Positions 1 to 7,832 of a stretch of DNA of 64,000 nt are shown here, piece by piece. Every line of letters begins with the position of its first letter. The stretch's first letter is position 1. Location: contig AP025685.1 of the NCBI GenBank assembly GCA_022846635.1, forward strand, positions 4,154,001 through 4,218,000. The letters are read 5' to 3'. The stretch comes from Salmonella enterica subsp. enterica serovar Choleraesuis. Lineage in GTDB: Bacteria; Pseudomonadota; Gammaproteobacteria; Enterobacterales; Enterobacteriaceae. The translations under genes and the position numbers were made by a program. The notes beneath the pieces are model-generated. The model was not told the origin of the DNA. It was given only the letters and a program-made list of their open reading frames with translations, and searched no databases.

Positions 1-210
1 AAACGGAAATGGTCCGGCGGCCTGCCAGGTGCGTACCACGCCATCCATAATGACCGGCAACGCGCTGCACACCCCGAGAATACCGCCGCCCATGGCGAAA
101 ATGCCGGAAGCGGCGATGGCCATGCGCTCCTGACGCGCCAGCAGTAGCGACAGCACGCCACCCGCCGCGTAAAGAATCACCGACCACATCAACAATTGCA
201 GAGAATCCAT
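1..210 (-). CDS. hyfB: Hydrogenase-4/formate hydrogenlyase membrane subunit HyfB, N-terminal fragment
   Basis: Only the first 70 codons are inside the window; the gene runs off the left edge. The reading frame begins MDSLQLLMWSVILY and continues with a second hydrophobic stretch, which resembles the start of HyfB (MDALQLLTWSLILY in E. coli) rather than HycC. HyfB is a large NuoL/MrpA-like subunit of the membrane arm of the formate hydrogenlyase-2 (hydrogenase-4) complex in the inner membrane. The ATG lies 7 bases after the hyfA stop and has an AGGAG ribosome-binding site inside the end of hyfA, so the two are cotranscribed and probably translationally coupled. Family assignment rests on the N-terminus only. 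Confidence 0.75.
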   Translation of the reverse strand, partial: MDSLQLLMWSVILYAAGGVLSLLLARQERMAIAASGIFAMGGGILGVCSALPVIMDGVVRTWQAAGPFPF

Positions 211-217
211 TTATTTC

Positions 218-829
218 TCACTCCTGCTCGGGTTGGGTGGAGAACAGCGCTTCCGACAGGCTGTTGGCGGCCATCAGTCGGCGTTCGCGCGTCTGAGCCT
301 CCAGCGCCTCATCGGTCACCAGATGCAGGGCATTGGTCGGGCAGGCGCTCACGCAGGCCGGGCCTTCATCGCGGAATGCGCACAGGTCGCACTTCACAGC
401 TATCGCGCGTACTCCGGCATTCCAGCTCAGGTAGGGATCCATCGACGCCGGGCTATCCGGAACATCGCTTAATAGAGAAGCGGGGACGTAATACTGATAC
501 TGAGAAGGGACATTCAGCGGCTTACTGCCCGCAGGGGTGATAGCGCCAAACGGACAGGCCAGTCCGCACAGCTTGCAACCAATACACAGGCTTTCATTAA
601 GCAGCACGCTGTCGTTGGTGAAGCTGATGGCATTCACCGGACACACGCGCTCGCAGGGCGCATCTTCGCAGTGACGACATAACACCGGGGAGGTCAGCTC
701 GCCGGTACGCACCATAGTCAGCCGGGGATGTTGTTGCAGCCCCTGCTCCTTGTGCGCCTGCGAGCAGGCCGCCAGGCAGGTGTTACATCCTATACACCAC
801 TGGGGATCCGCAATAACAAAGCGGTTCAT
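218..829 (-). CDS. hyfA: Hydrogenase-4 electron-transfer ferredoxin-like subunit HyfA
   Basis: 203 residues. This polyferredoxin passes electrons between formate dehydrogenase H and the NiFe hydrogenase of the formate hydrogenlyase complex on the cytoplasmic face. Cysteine clusters for 4Fe-4S centres are clear: CIGCNTCLAAC near residue 12, CRHCEDAPCERVCP around 50-65, CIGCKLCGLACP around 80-90, and CDLC with CVSACP near 145-160. The start was placed at ATG 829 (MNRFVIADPQWC, as in E. coli HyfA) rather than an upstream ATG, because AGAGGAA stands just before it. It is the first gene of a minus-strand hyf operon and is directly followed by hyfB. The similarity is to HyfA rather than HycB. Confidence 0.88.
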   Translation of the reverse strand: MNRFVIADPQWCIGCNTCLAACSQAHKEQGLQQHPRLTMVRTGELTSPVLCRHCEDAPCERVCPVNAISFTNDSVLLNESLCIGCKLCGLACPFGAITPAGSKPLNVPSQYQYYVPASLLSDVPDSPASMDPYLSWNAGVRAIAVKCDLCAFRDEGPACVSACPTNALHLVTDEALEAQTRERRLMAANSLSEALFSTQPEQE

Positions 830-875
830 GTTGATAGATTCCTCTGAGGCTGGAAAAAATTCTTCGGCCTCATAG

Positions 876-891
876 AGCACAAGGCGTGCCA
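876..891 (-). promoter_or_regulatory. Sigma-54 promoter of the hyf operon
   Basis: On the minus strand the sequence TGGCACGCCTTGTGCT has the -24 element TGGCAC and the invariant GG-N10-GC spacing. The -12 element (GTGC) has one mismatch to TTGC. It lies about 47 bases upstream of the hyfA start. Formate hydrogenlyase operons are known to be transcribed by RpoN with FhlA as activator, so this fits the context. Confidence 0.65.
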
Positions 892-1059
892 GTTTGAACT
901 GTTTTTATTTTTAACTTTATAAACAGTAAGTTGAGATGGGTTCCGATGAACTAAATAGTGAAATGACGGTGACGAAGACACGCCTCTGCCCGTCAGTTCG
1001 GCAGAAGTGTCGAGGGAAAATTTTCGCGGGGAATTTTTTAACGTCGTTTTGAAACTTGC

Positions 1060-1103
1060 TGACGAACTTCGTCACTTTTGACGATAGCGTGATCGCCTCG
1101 TCA
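1060..1103. promoter_or_regulatory. Inverted repeats between the divergent hyf and hyp promoters, possible FhlA or HyfR activator sites
   Basis: TGACGAACTTCGTCA (1060-1074) is a perfect palindrome around a central C. TGACGA at 1079-1084 and TCGTCA at 1098-1103 form a second, wider inverted repeat. The four half-sites are the same hexamer. They lie about 170-185 bases from the hyf promoter and 125-155 bases from the hypA promoter, a normal distance for enhancer sites of a sigma-54 activator. Assignment to FhlA or HyfR is inference. Confidence 0.45.
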
Positions 1104-1214
1104 TATCTGAACATTGGTTTGCGCCTTGCCATCCCTTTTGACCGGCATCAAAAAGCGCCTCAGATTCAGATCGTTAAAATCACTCTTTAGCAAAATCCGC
1201 TGTCGCCACCCGGC

Positions 1215-1230
1215 TGGCACCCTCTTTGCA
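1215..1230 (+). promoter_or_regulatory. Sigma-54 promoter of the hypABCDE operon
   Basis: TGGCACCCTCTTTGCA matches the RpoN consensus exactly (TGGCAC, five bases, TTGCA). Transcription would start near 1242, about 30 bases before the hypA ATG, and the hypA ribosome-binding site CGGAGG follows at 1263-1268. Confidence 0.85.
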
Positions 1231-1272
1231 TATATGGGCGCACTAAAGGTGCAGCAACAAATCGGAGGCGCT

Positions 1273-1635
1273 ATGCACGAAATCACGCTTTGTCAGCGGG
1301 CACTGGAAATCATCGAGCAACAGGCGCAACTCCACGGCGCACAGCGCATTACCGGCGTCTGGCTCGAAGTAGGCGCGTTTTCCTGCGTGGAAAGCAGCGC
1401 TATGGAATTCTGCTTTGAGCTGGTGTGCCGCGATACCATCGCCGAAGGCTGCCAACTCCATCTGAGCCAGCAGGACGCTGAATGCTGGTGTCCTGAATGC
1501 CAGGATTACGTCACCCTGCTTAGCTCGAAAGTGAAGCGCTGTCCGCGCTGCCAGTGCGACCGGCTACGCATCAGCGGTGACGAAAGCCTGCAAATCAAAC
1601 GCCTGGAAATCGAACAGGAGACTCAACATGTGTAG
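1273..1635 (+). CDS. hypA: Hydrogenase nickel-incorporation protein HypA
   Basis: 120 residues, normal for HypA/HybF. HypA is a zinc-containing nickel metallochaperone that works with HypB to insert nickel into the large subunit of NiFe hydrogenases. The N-terminal MHEITLCQ carries the nickel-binding Met-His, and two CxxC pairs (CPEC near residue 73 and CPRC near residue 90) form the zinc site. The start at 1273 was chosen over an upstream in-frame ATG because MHEI is the conserved N-terminus and GGAGG precedes it by 5 bases. It is the first gene of hypABCDE and overlaps hypB by 8 bases. Confidence 0.93.
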   Translation: MHEITLCQRALEIIEQQAQLHGAQRITGVWLEVGAFSCVESSAMEFCFELVCRDTIAEGCQLHLSQQDAECWCPECQDYVTLLSSKVKRCPRCQCDRLRISGDESLQIKRLEIEQETQHV

Positions 1636-2530
1636 CACATGCGGTTGCGCGTCAGGCAACCTCTATATCGAAGGCGATGAGCATAATCCACACTCACCAT
1701 TTCGCAGCGCCCCGTTCGCGGCGGCGGCCCGTCCGGCGATGACCATCACCGGTCTGGCACCCATTGATACCCCATCCGAAGCTCCGGCTGAAGTTGTTGA
1801 AGTCGCTGAAGTTAAAGTTGAGCACGACCTCCATTACGGCCACGGCGAAGCGGGCGCACATGCGCCAGGCATGACCCAGCGCCGGATGCTGGAGATTGAA
1901 ATGGACGTGCTGGATAAGAATAACCGTCTGGCCGTGGTGAACCGCGCCGCTTTTGCCCAGCATCGCCAGCTGGTGCTTAACCTGGTATCCAGCCCCGGCT
2001 CCGGCAAAACGACCCTGTTGACCGAAACCCTGAAACGCCTCAAGTCCCGTACACCGTGCGCCGTTATAGAAGGCGATCAGCAGACCGTAAACGACGCGGC
2101 CCGTATTCGCGCTACCGGCACACCGGCTATTCAGGTGAATACCGGTAAAGGTTGCCACCTGGATGCCCAGATGATTCACGATGCTCGCCAGCGCCTGGAA
2201 CTGGCCGACGGCGGCATCATGTTTATTGAAAACGTCGGCAACCTGGTATGTCCGGCCAGCTTCGATCTGGGCGAGCGTCACAAAGTGGCGGTGCTTTCTG
2301 TCACCGAAGGCGAAGATAAACCGCTGAAATATCCCCATATGTTTGCCGCCTCGTCGCTGATGATCCTGAATAAAATCGACCTGCTGCCCTACCTCAACTT
2401 CGATGTTGAGCAGTGCATGGCCTGGGCGCGGGAAGTGAATCCGGACATAGAAATCCTGTGCGTTTCCGCCACCCGCGGCGACGGTATGGATAGCTGGCTG
2501 AACTGGCTGGAGAAACAGCGATGTGCATAG
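1628..2530 (+). CDS. hypB: Hydrogenase nickel-incorporation GTPase HypB
   Basis: 300 residues. HypB is the GTPase that drives nickel transfer with HypA and SlyD. The N-terminus [10 protein letters not shown] is the high-affinity nickel site (CxxCGC). A His- and acid-containing linker follows to about residue 100, then the SIMIBI-class G domain with P-loop SSPGSGKTT near 135, EGDQ near 160, and the NKIDLLP guanine-specificity motif near 250. The start was placed at 1628 so that MCSTCGC is at the extreme N-terminus; the ATG lies inside the end of hypA. Its stop overlaps the hypC start by 10 bases, indicating tight translational coupling. Confidence 0.95.
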   Translation: MCSTCGCASGNLYIEGDEHNPHSPFRSAPFAAAARPAMTITGLAPIDTPSEAPAEVVEVAEVKVEHDLHYGHGEAGAHAPGMTQRRMLEIEMDVLDKNNRLAVVNRAAFAQHRQLVLNLVSSPGSGKTTLLTETLKRLKSRTPCAVIEGDQQTVNDAARIRATGTPAIQVNTGKGCHLDAQMIHDARQRLELADGGIMFIENVGNLVCPASFDLGERHKVAVLSVTEGEDKPLKYPHMFAASSLMILNKIDLLPYLNFDVEQCMAWAREVNPDIEILCVSATRGDGMDSWLNWLEKQRCA

Positions 2531-2802
2531 GCGTTCCCGGCAAAATCAGCGAGCTGCTGGACAATAACCAGGCCCGGGTCGATGTTGGCGGTATTCAACG
2601 CGATGTGGATCTGACTCTGGTAGGCAGCCACGATGAAAATGGTAATCCGCGCCTCGGCCAGTGGGTTTTGGTGCACGTCGGTTTTGCCATGAGCGTGCTG
2701 GATGAGCAGGAAGCCCGGCAAACGCTGGCCGCTTTACAGGAAATGCATGAAATGGAGCCGGACGTCGGCGCGCTGCTATATGGAGAAGCGGTGAAAGCAT
2801 GA
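2521..2802 (+). CDS. hypC: Hydrogenase maturation chaperone HypC
   Basis: 93 residues, the usual size. The N-terminus MCIGVPGKI has the conserved Cys2 that binds the Fe(CN)2CO unit. HypC pairs with HypD during assembly of that unit and then delivers it to the hydrogenase large-subunit precursor. The protein has the OB-like beta-barrel sequence pattern ([27 protein letters not shown]). It lies between hypB and hypD with overlapping ends on both sides. HybG is a close paralogue, but the position in hypABCDE supports HypC. Confidence 0.94.
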   Translation: MCIGVPGKISELLDNNQARVDVGGIQRDVDLTLVGSHDENGNPRLGQWVLVHVGFAMSVLDEQEARQTLAALQEMHEMEPDVGALLYGEAVKA

Positions 2803-3920
2803 AATATATCGATGAATACCGCGATCCGCAGCAGGTAAAAATCCTGCTTGAGCGTCTGCATGAACGCTGCGCCTTGCTGCCGTTCGATGCCCGCCGTCCG
2901 CTGCGTATTATGGAAGTATGCGGGGGCCATACCCACGCTATCTTCCGCTACGGGCTGGATAAACTGCTGCCGGAGAACGTAGAGTTTATTCACGGCCCCG
3001 GCTGTCCGGTGTGCGTATTGCCGATGGGCCGTATCGATACTGCGCTGGATATCGCCCGCCATCCGGACACCATATTCTGTACCTTTGGCGATGCCATCAG
3101 AGTGCCGGGACAGCAAGGCTCGCTAATGATAGCCCGCAGCCAGGGCGCGGATGTCCGGGTGGTTTACTCTCCAATGGATGCCCTGGCACTGGCCAAAGCG
3201 CACCCGGATAAACGCGTGGTATTCTTCGGTATCGGTTTTGAAACTACCATGCCCGCTACCGCCATCACACTGCAACAGGCCAGAGCGCAGGGAGTCAGTA
3301 ACTTTTTCCTGTTCTGCCAGCACATTACACTGACCCCTACCCTGCGTCATTTACTGGAGCAGGATGACAACGGTATCGACGCGTTCCTCGCTCCGGGCCA
3401 TGTCACTATGGTCATTGGCAACGAACCTTATAACTTTATCTGCGAAGAGTTTGGCCGCCCGCTGGTGGTTTCCGGCTTTGAACCGGTGGACATGCTGCAA
3501 AGCGTGCTGATGCTGGTTGAACAGGCGCTGACACAGCAAAGCGTGGTGGAAAACCAGTACAAACGTGTCGTTCCAGATGCCGGTAATCCGCTGGCACAGC
3601 AGGCGATGAATGAAGTATTTGAAGTGCGCGGCGATGCCGAGTGGCGCGGGCTGGGTGAGATCGTGAACTCCGGCGTGCGCCTGCGCGAGCAGTGGCAGGA
3701 GTTCGACGCCGAACGGCAATTTAATCCGCGCCAGTACGCGGTCAATGATGACCCGCGCGCCCGCTGCGGCGAAGTGCTAACCGGGCGCTGCAAACCCAAT
3801 CAATGCCCGCTTTTTGGGGCCGAATGCCAGCCACAAAGCGCCTTTGGCGCGCTTATGGTCTCCTCCGAGGGGGCCTGCGCTGCCTGGTATCAATACCGCG
3901 CACAGGAGTGTGAAGCATGA
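2799..3920 (+). CDS. hypD: Hydrogenase maturation protein HypD (Fe(CN)2CO assembly scaffold)
   Basis: 373 residues, matching E. coli HypD. It is a 4Fe-4S protein on which, with HypC, the cyanide and carbon monoxide ligands are attached to iron. Visible signatures are MEVCGGHTHAIFRYG near residue 38, the GPGCPVCVLP thiol motif near 66, GFETTMPAT near 145, and the C-terminal cysteine cluster (CGEVLTGRCKPNQCPLFG) that holds the iron-sulfur cluster. The start overlaps the hypC stop by 4 bases (ATGA) and the stop overlaps hypE in the same way. Confidence 0.95.
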   Translation: MKYIDEYRDPQQVKILLERLHERCALLPFDARRPLRIMEVCGGHTHAIFRYGLDKLLPENVEFIHGPGCPVCVLPMGRIDTALDIARHPDTIFCTFGDAIRVPGQQGSLMIARSQGADVRVVYSPMDALALAKAHPDKRVVFFGIGFETTMPATAITLQQARAQGVSNFFLFCQHITLTPTLRHLLEQDDNGIDAFLAPGHVTMVIGNEPYNFICEEFGRPLVVSGFEPVDMLQSVLMLVEQALTQQSVVENQYKRVVPDAGNPLAQQAMNEVFEVRGDAEWRGLGEIVNSGVRLREQWQEFDAERQFNPRQYAVNDDPRARCGEVLTGRCKPNQCPLFGAECQPQSAFGALMVSSEGACAAWYQYRAQECEA

Positions 3921-4927
3921 AAACCATAACCCTGGCCCACGGCAGCGGCGGCCAGGCCACCGCCAGGCTAATCAGTGAACTCTTCGCCCGCGCTTTCGAT
4001 AACCCATGGCTGAACGAACAGGAAGATCAGGCCCGTCTCGACCTGGCACAACTTACTGCCAGCGGCGACCGGCTGGCCTTCTCTACCGATAGCTACGTTA
4101 TCGACCCTATCATCTTCCCCGGTGGAGATATCGGCAAACTGGCGGTATGCGGTACGGTAAACGACATCGCCGTCAGCGGCGCGGTGCCTAAGTGGCTTTC
4201 GTGCGGGTTTATTCTGGAAGAAGGGCTGTCGCTAGATACGCTGGAACAGATTGTTGCCAGTATGGCCGCGACCGCCCGGGCCGCCGGAGTGACTATCGTG
4301 ACTGGTGATACCAAAGTGGTGCCACGCGGTGCAGCTGATAAGATCTTCATCAATACCGCCGGGATCGGCGCGATCCCTACCGATATCAACTGGGGCGCAC
4401 GCCAGATTCAGGCCGGTGACCGTATTCTGGTTAGCGGCACCCTGGGTGACCACGGTGCAACCATCCTGAATCTGCGCGAGCAGCTGGGTCTGTCGGGCGA
4501 TTTGGTCAGCGACTGCGCGCCGCTTACCGGGCTGATTCAGCTTCTGGTCAACATTCCCGGCGTGCGTGCTCTGCGCGATGCGACTCGCGGCGGCGTGAAT
4601 GCGGTTCTGCACGAGTATGCCGCCATCAGCGGTTTAGGAATGGAAATAGAAGAAGGGCTGATACCAATGAAGCCTGCGGTGCGCGGCGTTTGCGAACTGC
4701 TGGGCCTTGATGCGCTCAACTTCGCCAATGAAGGCAAGCTAATGCTGGTGGTCGCACCGGAGGCAGAAAACCAGGTGCTGGAAGCGCTGCGCGGACACAC
4801 TCTGGGAACCGATGCCGCAGTCATTGGTTCCGTGGTTGAACGCACGGGTGTGCGCCTGACGGGGCTTTATGGTGTGAAGCGTAGCCTCGAGCTGCCTCAC
4901 GCCGAGCCGTTGCCGCGCATCTGCTAA
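3917..4927 (+). CDS. hypE: Hydrogenase maturation protein HypE (thiocyanate-forming dehydratase)
   Basis: 336 residues, PurM/ThiL-like ATPase fold. HypE receives a carbamoyl group from HypF on its C-terminal cysteine and dehydrates it with ATP to give the cyanide ligands of the NiFe site. The protein ends PRIC, so the essential terminal cysteine is intact. The N-terminal HGSGG motif and the metal and ATP-binding loops (FSTDSYV, GTVNDIAVSGA) are present. It is the last gene of the operon and is followed by a strong intrinsic terminator. hypF, which must work with it, is not in this window. Confidence 0.95.
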   Translation: MKTITLAHGSGGQATARLISELFARAFDNPWLNEQEDQARLDLAQLTASGDRLAFSTDSYVIDPIIFPGGDIGKLAVCGTVNDIAVSGAVPKWLSCGFILEEGLSLDTLEQIVASMAATARAAGVTIVTGDTKVVPRGAADKIFINTAGIGAIPTDINWGARQIQAGDRILVSGTLGDHGATILNLREQLGLSGDLVSDCAPLTGLIQLLVNIPGVRALRDATRGGVNAVLHEYAAISGLGMEIEEGLIPMKPAVRGVCELLGLDALNFANEGKLMLVVAPEAENQVLEALRGHTLGTDAAVIGSVVERTGVRLTGLYGVKRSLELPHAEPLPRIC

Positions 4928-4948
4928 CGCCGGCTTTACACAGTCACG

Positions 4949-4977
4949 AAAAAGCCGGTCAACAGACCGGCTTTTTT
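4949..4977. terminator. Bidirectional terminator between hypE and the enolase gene
   Basis: A 10-base-pair stem, AAAGCCGGTC (4951-4960) with GACCGGCTTT (4965-4974), has a four-base loop, T-rich sequence on the right and A-rich sequence on the left. It can end both hypABCDE and the convergent fluoride operon. Confidence 0.85.
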
Positions 4978-4996
4978 ACGCATGTTATTTCAAACG

Positions 4997-6283
4997 TTAG
5001 CGGCCAATAAAGGCATGACACCCGGCGTACTGTGCCGCATCGCCCAGGTATTCCTCAATACGCATCAGCTGATTATATTTCTCCACTCGTTCACCGCGGC
5101 ATGGTGCGCCGGTTTTCAGGTGGCCGGCGCGCAGCGCCACGGTCATATCGGCGATAAAGCTATCGATCGTTTCGCCGCTACGGTGCGAAATAAAAGCGCC
5201 CCAGCCGTGGGTGTGGCAGAGCTGTACCGCGTCAAAGGTTTCGCTCAGAGAGCCAATCTGGTTAAGCTTGATCAGCGCCGAGTTAGCCACGTTGCGCTCA
5301 ATCCCTTCCCGGATATATCGAACGTTGGTCACAAACAGGTCGTCACCCACCAGCTCAATCTGGTTGCCGAGCGTCTGGTGCAAATATTCCCAGCCCTGCC
5401 AATCGTCTTCTGCCAGACCGTCTTCCAGCAGCACCACCGGGAATTCTTTAATAATTTCCTGATAGTAATGAGTCATCTCCTGCGCGGTCAGCGCGCTATT
5501 TTCAGTGCGCAGGTGATATTTACCATCGCGATAAAACTCGCTTGATGCCGGGTCCATACAAATCGCGATATCTTCACCGGGACGAAAACCGGCCTTCTCA
5601 ATGGCCTGGACGATAAAACGCAGCGGCTCGCGGTTAGAACTGACTACCGGAGCAAATCCGCCTTCATCGCCCACGCCAGTGCTAAGCCCCTGGTTTAGCA
5701 GGATCTGCCGCAGCTGCTGATACACTTCGCTCCCCCAGCGCACCGCTTCATGAATCGAGCTGGCACCCAGCGGCGCAATCATAAACTCCTGGAAGTCTGC
5801 CCCCTGATTACGGGCATGAACCCCACCGTTAATAATATTCATGCACGGCACCGGCAGCAGATTTGCGCCCAATCCCCCCAGGTAGCGATACAGGCGCTGG
5901 CGGGTCACTTTGGCCCCTAAGCGCGCGGTGGCCAGCGATACGCCTAGGATCGCATTCGCTCCCAGGCGGCTTTTGTTTTCGGTTCCATCAAGATCGATAA
6001 GCGTCTGATCAATGTGGCGCTGTTCGGTACAGTCCAGCCCAACTACGGCTTCGCGGATCTCGCTGCGGACACTGTTCACCACATCCAGCACGCCTTTGCC
6101 GCCAAAACGCGTTTTATCGCCATCCCGGCGCTCAATCGCCTCACGGCTGCCGGTACTGGCACCCGATGGCACCGAAGCGCGGGCGCACTCTCCACCCTCA
6201 GAAACCAGCTCAACTTCCACCGTTGGGTTGCCGCGTGAATCAAGAATTTCTCTGGCAAAGACCTCTTTAATACGATTGATCAT
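4997..6283 (-). CDS. Second enolase, last gene of the fluoride-responsive operon
   Basis: 428 residues, full length for phosphopyruvate hydratase (2-phosphoglycerate to phosphoenolpyruvate, Mg-dependent, cytosolic). All active-site positions look intact: PSGASTGSREA loop, QEFMI, GDEGGFAP, metal ligands in CMDPASSEFY, LLEDGL and GDDLFVTN, lysine in IKLNQIGS, SHRSGET, and the C-terminal LKTGAP lysine. It differs from the E. coli housekeeping enolase by a one-residue-longer loop before QEFMI (GGVHARNQGAD) and by GAPCRGER in place of SMSRSDR. The main eno next to pyrG is not in the window, so this is most likely a paralogue. It starts 2 bases after the stress-protein stop. Fluoride inhibits enolase through a Mg-fluoride-phosphate complex, which explains its place in a riboswitch-controlled operon. 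Confidence 0.9.
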   Translation of the reverse strand: MINRIKEVFAREILDSRGNPTVEVELVSEGGECARASVPSGASTGSREAIERRDGDKTRFGGKGVLDVVNSVRSEIREAVVGLDCTEQRHIDQTLIDLDGTENKSRLGANAILGVSLATARLGAKVTRQRLYRYLGGLGANLLPVPCMNIINGGVHARNQGADFQEFMIAPLGASSIHEAVRWGSEVYQQLRQILLNQGLSTGVGDEGGFAPVVSSNREPLRFIVQAIEKAGFRPGEDIAICMDPASSEFYRDGKYHLRTENSALTAQEMTHYYQEIIKEFPVVLLEDGLAEDDWQGWEYLHQTLGNQIELVGDDLFVTNVRYIREGIERNVANSALIKLNQIGSLSETFDAVQLCHTHGWGAFISHRSGETIDSFIADMTVALRAGHLKTGAPCRGERVEKYNQLMRIEEYLGDAAQYAGCHAFIGR

Positions 6284-6285
6284 TT

Positions 6286-6717
6286 TCAGTCTCCCGTTGG
6301 GATATGTTTGATTAAAACATCGGTAGTTGTGCTGTTGACGAAGTTCATGGCGTCGGAGCTGACGCTACCGAATAATCGGTTTTTGTGGCCCGCCATCAGC
6401 AGATCTACCTGATTTTCCGTAATAAATTTATTGAGACTCTTCATGCGGTCGAGCGAGATGATAAGCGTAGTGGTCACCGGGTAACTCACCCCGCCTACAA
6501 GCTCGCTAAACAGCGATTTAATGCCAATAACCTGCTGGGACTGAACGTCGTTCATCAGGCTATCCGATACGTAGTTCATCGCCTGATAATCAACGGCCAC
6601 ATGGCCGAGAGTTATCCGCGCCTGACCCAGGCTTGCCACACGCACCGCTTGTTCCAACAGCAGCACGCCATCCTGCTTATCGCGGATGAGCACCAGAATA
6701 TGATGGTAATTGTTCAT
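6286..6717 (-). CDS. Universal stress protein family (UspA domain), fluoride operon
   Basis: 143 residues, a single UspA domain. The start HHILVLIRDKQDG forms the first strand, and the C-terminal part has the nucleotide-loop pattern MAGHKNRLFGSVSSDAMNFV, close to the G-x2-G-x9-G-(S/T) signature of ATP-binding Usp proteins. Its biochemical role is unknown; the context says it is induced with fluoride export. The ATG lies 41 bases inside the end of the pyrophosphatase gene and has its own GCAGGAG ribosome-binding site. The enolase gene starts 2 bases after its stop. It is divergent from E. coli UspA to UspG, so no gene name is given. Confidence 0.82.
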   Translation of the reverse strand: MNNYHHILVLIRDKQDGVLLLEQAVRVASLGQARITLGHVAVDYQAMNYVSDSLMNDVQSQQVIGIKSLFSELVGGVSYPVTTTLIISLDRMKSLNKFITENQVDLLMAGHKNRLFGSVSSDAMNFVNSTTTDVLIKHIPTGD

Positions 6718-7618
6718 GATTAGCTCCTGCGGGAAGGGGCGGCAGATGCCGCATCAGCCAGGGTAGAACCTCTTTTTTACGGCTCATGACGTTTTCCAGT
6801 ACCACCGGCGCAGCAATACCTTCAGGCTGGCGGGAAAACCACAGTTCAGTGGTGCGAGTGGTGATGTTGGTCACCATCAAAACCGTCAGGCTATTATCGG
6901 GCGTGGCATCCAGAGCCTGACGCAGCTCCGGCATAAATGGCGCTAGCTGCCTGGGGTCGGCAATTTCTATCTGGGCCACGGTGACCGCACGGCCATTAAT
7001 TTCATAAGGCTTGGCGTCTTTAGTCAGCAGGCCCGCCGCGCTATAACCGCTAAGGTCGGTTTTAGCCGCCAGCAACGAGGCGATAAACGCTTCTCTTTCG
7101 AGGGAGGTCAGAGCAAACAGCGCATCAACGGCCTGGCGGTCAATATCAGTAGTAGTAGAGGAAGTCAGGGCAACGGTATCACTCAAAATAGCGCCCAGCA
7201 TAAGCACCGCCTGGCTGGGGCTAATCACCATCGGCGACTCATGGCGCATCACCTGCCAGATAACGGTGGCGCAGCAGCCCAGAGGTTTTACCCATATTTC
7301 CAGCGGTTGCTGGCTTATCAGCGTACCCAGTTTATGGTGATCGAACAGGCCCTGCAGATCCGCCTCTGCAAGCCCCTCCGGCCCCTGCTCCAGCTCACTA
7401 AAATCGACCAGCCAGACTGGTTTTCCAGCGACAGAACCCTGCCAAAGCTGCGGCGCACTTACTCCTGCGCTCTCCAGGATAAAACGGGTTTCAGGATTGA
7501 TATCGCCAGTACGCCAGGCGCAGGCAGGCCGGCCGGTAAAGGTCAGCCAGTCGGCGGCAATAATGGCAGAGCAGATAGCGTCGCTATCGGGATTTAAGTG
7601 GCCAAAAACATTGAGCAT
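6677..7618 (-). CDS. ppaC: Family II manganese-dependent inorganic pyrophosphatase
   Basis: 313 residues, DHH superfamily. It hydrolyses pyrophosphate using Mn or Co. N-terminal metal ligands are in GHLNPDSDAI (His7, Asp11, Asp13); the next ligand Asp is in WLVDFSE, where many homologues have VDHNE; DHHKLG is the family-defining motif; ILSDT supplies the last Asp. The C-terminal DHHA2 domain has the substrate-binding SRKK motif near residue 280. Enterobacteria normally rely on the unrelated Mg-dependent family I enzyme (Ppa), which is very sensitive to fluoride, so this is an additional enzyme. It lies downstream of its own fluoride riboswitch and overlaps the stress-protein gene by 41 bases. 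Confidence 0.92.
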   Translation of the reverse strand: MLNVFGHLNPDSDAICSAIIAADWLTFTGRPACAWRTGDINPETRFILESAGVSAPQLWQGSVAGKPVWLVDFSELEQGPEGLAEADLQGLFDHHKLGTLISQQPLEIWVKPLGCCATVIWQVMRHESPMVISPSQAVLMLGAILSDTVALTSSTTTDIDRQAVDALFALTSLEREAFIASLLAAKTDLSGYSAAGLLTKDAKPYEINGRAVTVAQIEIADPRQLAPFMPELRQALDATPDNSLTVLMVTNITTRTTELWFSRQPEGIAAPVVLENVMSRKKEVLPWLMRHLPPLPAGANHEQLPSYSGAHPR

Positions 7619-7642
7619 GCGCTACTCCTGAGAGTTTTTCGG

Positions 7643-7683
7643 GTAGCGATGCGGGATGATAGATATGGCCCGACATCCGCTAC
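7643..7683 (-). promoter_or_regulatory. Hairpin in the ppaC leader, likely expression platform of the fluoride riboswitch
   Basis: On the minus strand GTAGCGGATGTCGGG (7683-7669) pairs with CCCGCATCGCTAC (7655-7643) apart from two bulged bases. It starts about 20 bases after the aptamer and ends about 24 bases before the ppaC start. No long T tract follows, only CCGAAAAACTC, so it is not a textbook intrinsic terminator and may act on translation or Rho access. Confidence 0.5.
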
Positions 7684-7701
7684 GCACAAGTAACGGGATA
7701 T

Positions 7702-7763
7702 CAGGCGTCATCATCACTTGAAGGGTTTACAAGTGCGGTTAAGTAGGTGGAACACCATCACCT
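7702..7763 (-). ncRNA. Fluoride (crcB-motif) riboswitch in front of ppaC
   Basis: Read on the minus strand from 7763: AGGTGATGGTGTTCCACCT forms the first stem (AGGTG/CACCT) around the conserved GATGG loop. AACCGC follows, then a stem CACTTG/CAAGTG, and then TGATGACGCC. The closing ACGCC (7708-7704) can pair with GGTGT in the first loop (one G-U pair) to give the fluoride-aptamer pseudoknot. All conserved landmarks of the crcB motif are present in order. The aptamer lies between crcB and ppaC and would control ppaC, the stress protein and the enolase. Confidence 0.93.
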
Positions 7764-7832
7764 TTGATTCAATAACAGTAGTGAACCAGCGCGGGCTGTG
7801 CAATCCAATTCATGCTGTTTTTTATATTTTGC

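Noticed and set aside
881-1000. A third fluoride riboswitch in front of hyfA
   Set aside because: GAGATGGGTTCC near 932 resembles part of the aptamer, but no stem or pseudoknot partner could be found on either strand.
1700-2340. Large antisense open frames in hypB, glnA, yidJ, rbsC and other genes
   Set aside because: They result from GC-rich codon use in the genes on the other strand; no conserved domain was recognised.
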